From Caryophanales bacterium UBA4100 (GTDB lineage Bacteria > Bacillota > Bacilli > Paenibacillales > UBA4045): a stretch of DNA of 9,447 bases. Below, piece after piece: positions 7,574 through 9,447 of the stretch. The position numbers were made by a program, and so were the translations under genes. The stretch is from positions 1-9,447 of the forward strand of contig DFXU01000045.1 in assembly GCA_002383285.1 (NCBI GenBank), in the 5' to 3' direction. How positions within the stretch are numbered: the stretch's first letter is position 1; every line of letters starts with the position of its first letter. Below the pieces are notes generated by a model. That model worked only from the letters and a program-made list of their open reading frames with translations, searched no databases and had not been told where the DNA came from.

Positions 7574-7748
7574 CAGTGATCATGATGTAAATGCACAAAT
7601 AATTAGTAGAATCCACAAATTTGGATATGGAATAATTGGTACGTACACTTACTTCACAGATAAGAGGATTAGAGAATTGGTAGAGGAAGGAGAATGGAAA
7701 TTGGCAGAACATACATTCGGTGTGGTACAATATGTATATGCACTAACT
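7557..7748 (+). pseudogene. Headless coding remnant, C-terminal part of an unknown (possibly methyltransferase-like) protein
   Basis: An open frame of 63 codons has no usable start: an in-frame TAA lies at 7554-7556, and the first part overlaps the divergent lacI promoter. The deduced protein contains YFTDKRIRELVEEGEWKL and ends YVYALT, stopping at TGA 7746-7748 inside the toxin leader. The stretch around 7652-7692 is about 85 percent identical at DNA level to the 3' part of the methyltransferase gene near 8536-8576 (protein FYTDEKMRELVEE). It reads like the tail of a once-complete gene cut off when the sugar operon arrived or when DNA was rearranged here. The protein family is not certain, and a short functional ORF is unlikely without a start. 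Confidence 0.4.
7701..7731 (+). promoter_or_regulatory. Promoter of the toxin mRNA
   Basis: The -10 TACAAT (7726-7731) is preceded by TGG, an extended -10 element. The -35 candidate TTGGCA (7701-7706) is 19 nt away, longer than ideal, so the extended -10 probably carries the activity. Transcription would start near 7738, which is where the sequence shared with copy C at 1595 begins. Confidence 0.6.
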
Positions 7749-7761
7749 TGATTTGGGTGGG

Positions 7762-7794
7762 ATAGGCTTGCCTCCAGTGGGAGGTGTTGCCTAT
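7762..7794 (+). promoter_or_regulatory. Leader hairpin hiding the toxin ribosome binding site
   Basis: ATAGGC (7762-7767) pairs perfectly with GCCTAT (7789-7794). Inside it CCTCC (7771-7775) pairs with the Shine-Dalgarno GGAGG (7780-7784) over a 4-nt AGTG loop. The first two bases of the start codon lie in the outer stem. Translation should be poor until the hairpin is opened, as known for several type I toxin mRNAs. Confidence 0.75.
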
Positions 7795-7870
7795 GAATTT
7801 CTCGTTAACGGAAGTAATCATGCTCGGAATACTATTCCTCGCACTACTTACTTATCTGAAACGAAAATAA
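7793..7870 (+). CDS. Small holin-like type I toxin (25 residues)
   Basis: A 25-codon gene, ATG 7793 to TAA 7868-7870, below the size limit of routine gene calling. The peptide begins MNFSLTEVIMLG, continues with a single hydrophobic segment (residues 8-21) and ends TYLKRK. This layout of short polar start, one membrane helix and basic tail is that of the 'putative holin-like toxin' type I peptides of Bacillus and Paenibacillus relatives, which depolarise or disturb the cell membrane when made in excess. The ribosome binding site GGGAGG lies 8 nt before the ATG and is buried in a hairpin. The stop codon lies in the stem 7863-7906. A convergent antisense RNA overlaps the 3' end. Family membership is inferred from layout and context; an inactive peptide cannot be excluded. 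Confidence 0.75.
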   Translation: MNFSLTEVIMLGILFLALLTYLKRK

Positions 7871-7906
7871 CCCGCCCAGGTTTACGCAAGGGTACGGGTT
7901 ATTTTC
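7863..7906 (-). terminator. Terminal hairpin of antisense RNA A, containing the toxin stop codon
   Basis: GAAAATAACCCG (7863-7874) pairs perfectly with 7895-7906 across a 20-nt loop. On the minus strand the distal arm is GGGTTATTTTC followed by GTTTC, a U-rich end suited to termination of the antisense RNA. On the plus strand it follows the toxin stop directly. Confidence 0.65.
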
Positions 7907-7946
7907 TAGGATTACTTGGAGGTTTCCCACCTAATAAGTTGTGCAG

Positions 7947-7972
7947 GGACGGTGTTGCGAACCGTCCTTTTT
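7947..7972 (+). terminator. Intrinsic terminator of the toxin mRNA
   Basis: A 7-bp stem GGACGGT/ACCGTCC (7947-7953 with 7961-7967) with loop GTTGCGA is followed by TTTTT. It ends the toxin transcript just where the antisense transcript begins, so the two RNAs overlap over about 110 nt. The toxin mRNA would be about 235 nt long. Confidence 0.85.
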
Positions 7973-7980
7973 ATATTATT

Positions 7981-8009
7981 ATGATACCACGGTTACTTTA
8001 TTCTTGCAA
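7981..8009 (-). promoter_or_regulatory. Promoter of antisense RNA A
   Basis: On the minus strand TTGCAA (8004-8009) and TATCAT (7981-7986) are 17 nt apart, and TGG directly before the -10 makes it an extended -10 promoter. It is identical base for base in copy B, and is better spaced than the toxin promoter, as expected for an antitoxin RNA made in excess. Confidence 0.8.
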
Positions 8010-8029
8010 TTTGAAAGGAGAACTAAATC

Positions 8030-8716
8030 ATGCCAGATTCAGAGGCAATCAAAGCATCATTAATCCAAACCTACAATAACTATGCAGATGAACGTAGCTC
8101 GAAGAGCGAGATTGAGCCATGGAAGGTTAAGGAGCGAGAGGCATTCCTGCATGCGATGCAGGACAATAACAGCTTAACGATGCTTGAGATCGGAGCGGGT
8201 CCGGGGAAAGATAGTATTTTCTTCAAAGTGCATGGATTTCAGGTTGTATGTACGGACCTATCACCAGAGATGGTAAGGATTTGTGAGGAGCGAGGGCTTG
8301 ATGCTCGTGTGATGGATTATTACAATTTGGATTTCCCAGCTGCATCGTTCGATGCGATCTATGCCATGAATTGTTTGTTGCATGTGCCCAAGGATCAGAT
8401 CAGAGCTGTGCTTGGTGAGATTCATCGAGTGATGACGCCTCAAGGCTTGTTCTACATGGGTGTATACGGCGGTCAGGACTCCGAGGGGGTTTGGGAGAAG
8501 GATAGTTATGAACCGAAGCGATTCTTTTCTTTCTACACAGATGAGAAGATGAGGGAATTGGTAGAGGAATATTACCAAGTTGAAAGCTTCAATGTGGTTA
8601 AGTATCAGCCAGAGGGGTTGCATTATCAGTCGATGCTGTTGATTCCTCGCACTACTTACTTATCTGAAACGAAAATAACCCGCCCAGGTTTGCGCCCAGG
8701 TGCGGGTTATTTCTAA
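8030..8716 (+). CDS. Class I SAM-dependent methyltransferase with a C-terminal tail derived from the toxin element
   Basis: 228 residues. Motif I is LEIGAGPG at 52-59, the acidic residue binding the SAM ribose is Asp 76 in VVCTDLSPEM, and FDAIYAMNCLLHVP at 107-120 is the usual post-motif strand. This is a Methyltransf_11/25-type fold; the substrate is unknown. The protein is native up to about residue 204 (LHYQSMLL). Codon 205 is exactly the first base of repeat B at 8642, so the last 24 residues are encoded by toxin-element DNA read in a different frame. The fold core is complete, so activity may persist. AAAGGAG lies 9 nt before ATG 8030, directly after repeat A. No clear own promoter is seen; the toxin terminator at 7947-7972 lies upstream, so expression may be weak or depend on read-through. 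Confidence 0.87.
   Translation: MPDSEAIKASLIQTYNNYADERSSKSEIEPWKVKEREAFLHAMQDNNSLTMLEIGAGPGKDSIFFKVHGFQVVCTDLSPEMVRICEERGLDARVMDYYNLDFPAASFDAIYAMNCLLHVPKDQIRAVLGEIHRVMTPQGLFYMGVYGGQDSEGVWEKDSYEPKRFFSFYTDEKMRELVEEYYQVESFNVVKYQPEGLHYQSMLLIPRTTYLSETKITRPGLRPGAGYF
8643..8678 (+). pseudogene. 3' fragment of a second toxin gene
   Basis: Carries toxin codons 15-25 and the stop (TAA 8676-8678), identical to 7835-7870. It has no start codon and no leader. This DNA is now translated in another frame as the methyltransferase tail. The toxin here is dead. Confidence 0.85.
8673..8712. terminator. Terminal hairpin of antisense RNA B
   Basis: An 11-bp stem (8673-8683 with 8702-8712) has an 18-nt loop. It would end antisense RNA B on the minus strand. 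On the plus strand it falls within the last codons of the methyltransferase gene. Confidence 0.6.
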
Positions 8717-8753
8717 GTTTACTTGGAGGTTTCCCACCCAATAAGTTGTGCAG

Positions 8754-8778
8754 GGACGGTGTAGCGCACCGTCCTTTT
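8754..8778 (+). terminator. Terminator downstream of the methyltransferase gene
   Basis: Stem GGACGGT/ACCGTCC (8754-8760 with 8768-8774), loop GTAGCGC, then TTTT. It is the copy B counterpart of the toxin terminator and now ends the methyltransferase transcript. Confidence 0.8.
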
Positions 8779-8787
8779 GTTATTATT

Positions 8788-8816
8788 ATGATACCACGGT
8801 TACTTTATTCTTGCAA
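8788..8816 (-). promoter_or_regulatory. Promoter of orphan antisense RNA B
   Basis: On the minus strand TTGCAA (8811-8816), a 17-nt spacer ending in TGG, and TATCAT (8788-8793). The 31 bases 8788-8818 are identical to 7981-8011. Confidence 0.75.
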
Positions 8817-8929
8817 TTGAGTTGTTCATGCCCTTCCTCTGGAAAGGTATTCGATATCATTCGACGAATTTTACAAGATAAGATATATGTTAATACTCAT
8901 GCTCTTCTCATTAAGGAGGTTCACACACA

Positions 8930-9256
8930 ATGCCAATCTACAACAAGCTAGTCCGTGACCGAATACCAGAGGTAATCAGCAAGACTGGCAAACAATACGT
9001 TACTCGGATCCTCAATGATGATGAATATAAGCTAGAATTGAAGAAGAAACTAGGCGAGGAAATCCAAGAATACATAGAAGCAGCAGATGACACAAGTGCG
9101 ATAGAAGAGCTGGCTGATCTATTGGAGCTTATACATGCTGCAACGGAGTTGCACGGTTCTAGCATCGAACAGCTAGAGCAGATACGGCTTAAGAAAGCAC
9201 AAGATCGCGGAGGATTCAAGGAACGAATATTCCTTATCGAGGTGACCGATGCCTGA
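8930..9256 (+). CDS. MazG-like nucleotide pyrophosphohydrolase (phosphoribosyl-ATP pyrophosphohydrolase-like)
   Basis: 108 residues, all-alpha. The start YNKLVRDRIPEVI (4-16) is typical of the small 'house-cleaning' branch of the MazG/HisE-like superfamily. The metal-binding signature is ExxE (Glu 44, Glu 47), 12 residues, then ExxD (Glu 60, Asp 63). The C-terminal RGGFKERI (93-100) is also usual for this branch. Such enzymes hydrolyse nucleoside triphosphates or related substrates to the monophosphate and pyrophosphate in the cytoplasm; true histidine-pathway function is unlikely without his neighbours. AAGGAGG (8913-8919) lies 10 nt before ATG 8930. Its end overlaps the start of the next gene by 8 nt (ATGCCTGA), indicating translational coupling and a joint function. 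No certain promoter is seen in 8819-8912. Confidence 0.85.
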   Translation: MPIYNKLVRDRIPEVISKTGKQYVTRILNDDEYKLELKKKLGEEIQEYIEAADDTSAIEELADLLELIHAATELHGSSIEQLEQIRLKKAQDRGGFKERIFLIEVTDA

Positions 9257-9447
9257 CATTAAGCTCATTACCGAGAATTTAGCAGATGAACTCATACCGG
9301 GAATTGTCAAGGCGACATCGATTTATATCATGACGTCCTTCGTCATGGAGTCGGGGGTTAAGCTACTAGCGCCTCATCTGAAGGCAGCAGTCGAGCGAGG
9401 AGCCGAGGTCAAGGTGCTGGGTGGCGATTATCTGTTCATCTCAGATC
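9249..9447 (+). CDS. N-terminal part of a phospholipase-D-like/helicase protein (3' truncated)
   Basis: The first 66 codons of a gene running off the right edge. The sequence (ITENLADELIPGIVKAT, then SIYIMTSFVMESGVKLL and ERGAEVKVLGGDYLF) resembles the PLD-like N-terminal module found in front of large DEAD/DEAH-box helicases with a C-terminal DUF3427-type domain. The HKD catalytic motif would lie beyond the window, so this rests on the first strand-helix-strand pattern only. ATG 9249 overlaps the preceding stop by 8 nt, and GAGG at 9239-9242 lies 6 nt upstream. Coupling to a MazG-like pyrophosphohydrolase suggests a nucleic-acid or nucleotide surveillance role. A stand-alone PLD-family protein is the main alternative. 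Confidence 0.6.
   Translation, partial: MPDIKLITENLADELIPGIVKATSIYIMTSFVMESGVKLLAPHLKAAVERGAEVKVLGGDYLFISD

Larger units (their letters stand above)
7859..7974 (-). ncRNA. Antisense RNA antitoxin (copy A)
   Basis: A transcript of about 115 nt is predicted from the minus-strand promoter 7981-8009, starting near 7974 and ending at the hairpin 7863-7906. It is complementary to the last four codons and almost the whole 3' untranslated region of the toxin mRNA. It would fold into a 5' hairpin (stem GGACGGT/ACCGTCC at 7947-7967, loop TCGCAAC on this strand), a small AGGT...ACCT stem-loop, and a 12-bp terminal hairpin. This matches convergent 3'-overlapping type I antitoxins such as RatA (txpA) and SR4 (bsrG) of B. 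subtilis. No sequence homology to those RNAs is claimed. Ends are estimated, not measured. Confidence 0.7.
7834..8011. repeat. Direct repeat, copy A (toxin 3' half plus antisense RNA gene)
   Basis: Aligns with 8642-8818 over 178 columns with 12 mismatches and one 1-nt gap (about 93 percent identity). It starts inside toxin codon 14 and ends just beyond the antisense -35 box. The ribosome binding site of the methyltransferase gene follows directly. Confidence 0.95.
8667..8781 (-). ncRNA. Orphan antisense RNA (copy B)
   Basis: The promoter (8788-8816), 5' hairpin and terminal hairpin are all kept, predicting an RNA of about 115 nt from near 8781 to near 8667. Its own toxin is gone. It would overlap the last 50 or so bases of the methyltransferase mRNA, and it shares about 90 percent identity with antisense RNA A, so it could also pair with the intact toxin mRNA in trans. 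Its 5' hairpin loop differs from that of A at two of seven positions. Confidence 0.6.
8642..8818. repeat. Direct repeat, copy B (truncated toxin element)
   Basis: The second copy of the 178-bp repeat begins exactly at methyltransferase codon 205 and lacks the toxin promoter, leader and first 13 codons. The antisense promoter and all hairpin stems are unchanged relative to copy A. Seven of the twelve mismatches lie in hairpin loops, and one of those (7894/8702) adds a closing base pair to the terminal stem in B. Confidence 0.95.

Noticed and set aside
7500..7730. N-terminal extension of the LacI regulator to 397 residues
   Set aside because: The extra 77 codons cross the operator and promoter, and the family starts exactly at the helix-turn-helix encoded from 7499.
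7753..8079. A 108-codon plus-strand frame across the toxin locus
   Set aside because: It reads the toxin element in a different frame, crosses two hairpins and a terminator, and has no ribosome binding site or protein-like pattern. The 25-codon frame at 7793 explains the signals.
8819..8912. Promoter for the MazG-like gene
   Set aside because: Several AT-rich -10-like strings occur (for example near 8882-8894), but none has a -35 match at a good distance, so no single site could be chosen.
8748..8951. A 67-codon plus-strand frame after the methyltransferase
   Set aside because: It lies across the repeat B terminator and antisense promoter, has no ribosome binding site, and runs into the start of the MazG-like gene.
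1..9447. CRISPR array, tRNA, rRNA or transposase gene
   Set aside because: No regularly spaced short repeats, cloverleaf-like sequences, rRNA signatures or DDE/serine/tyrosine recombinase motifs were seen. The direct repeats present are toxin-element copies.

Overview
The window looks like chromosomal DNA of a low-to-moderate GC Firmicute of the Paenibacillus/Cohnella type. The grounds are strong AGGAGG-type ribosome binding sites, sigma-A promoters with extended -10 elements, a Bacillus-like maltodextrin (mdx-type) gene order with no ATPase gene, a Gram-positive lipobox, and a tiny holin-like type I toxin. This placement is inferred from gene content only.

Left edge (1-1660, + strand): the last 83 codons of a protein with a LamG/concanavalin-like C-terminus and its terminator. 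Next comes a monocistronic aromatic-acid-exporter-family membrane protein with its own extended -10 promoter. It ends in a hairpin that also terminates the convergent sugar operon.

Centre (1701-7573, - strand): a five-gene operon reading right to left. In transcription order it holds a LacI-family repressor, a cytoplasmic GH13 cyclomaltodextrinase/neopullulanase-type enzyme, a sugar-binding lipoprotein and two ABC permeases. A 26-bp perfect palindrome at the start of transcription is the likely operator for autorepression. A stable hairpin between the binding-protein and permease genes is placed to favour excess binding protein. No ATPase is encoded, so a shared MsmX-like ATPase elsewhere is expected.

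Right part (7557-8930): the most interesting region. After a headless remnant of a coding sequence lies a complete, very compact type I toxin-antitoxin locus. It has an extended -10 promoter, a leader hairpin burying the Shine-Dalgarno, a 25-residue membrane toxin gene (7793-7870), a terminator, and a convergent antisense RNA of about 115 nt with its own strong promoter. Its 3' 178 bp is repeated at 8642-8818 with 12 mismatches and one gap. There the toxin start is gone, the rest is fused in frame to the end of a SAM-dependent methyltransferase, and the antisense RNA gene stays intact. A third, internally deleted remnant (leader start plus hairpin) forms the end of the exporter gene near 1595-1654. 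The methyltransferase gene is thus bracketed by direct repeats.

Right edge (8930-9447): a MazG-like nucleotide pyrophosphohydrolase overlaps by 8 nt the start of a protein resembling the phospholipase-D-like N-terminus of large DEAD/DEAH helicases. This may be the start of a defence-type module that runs off the window.
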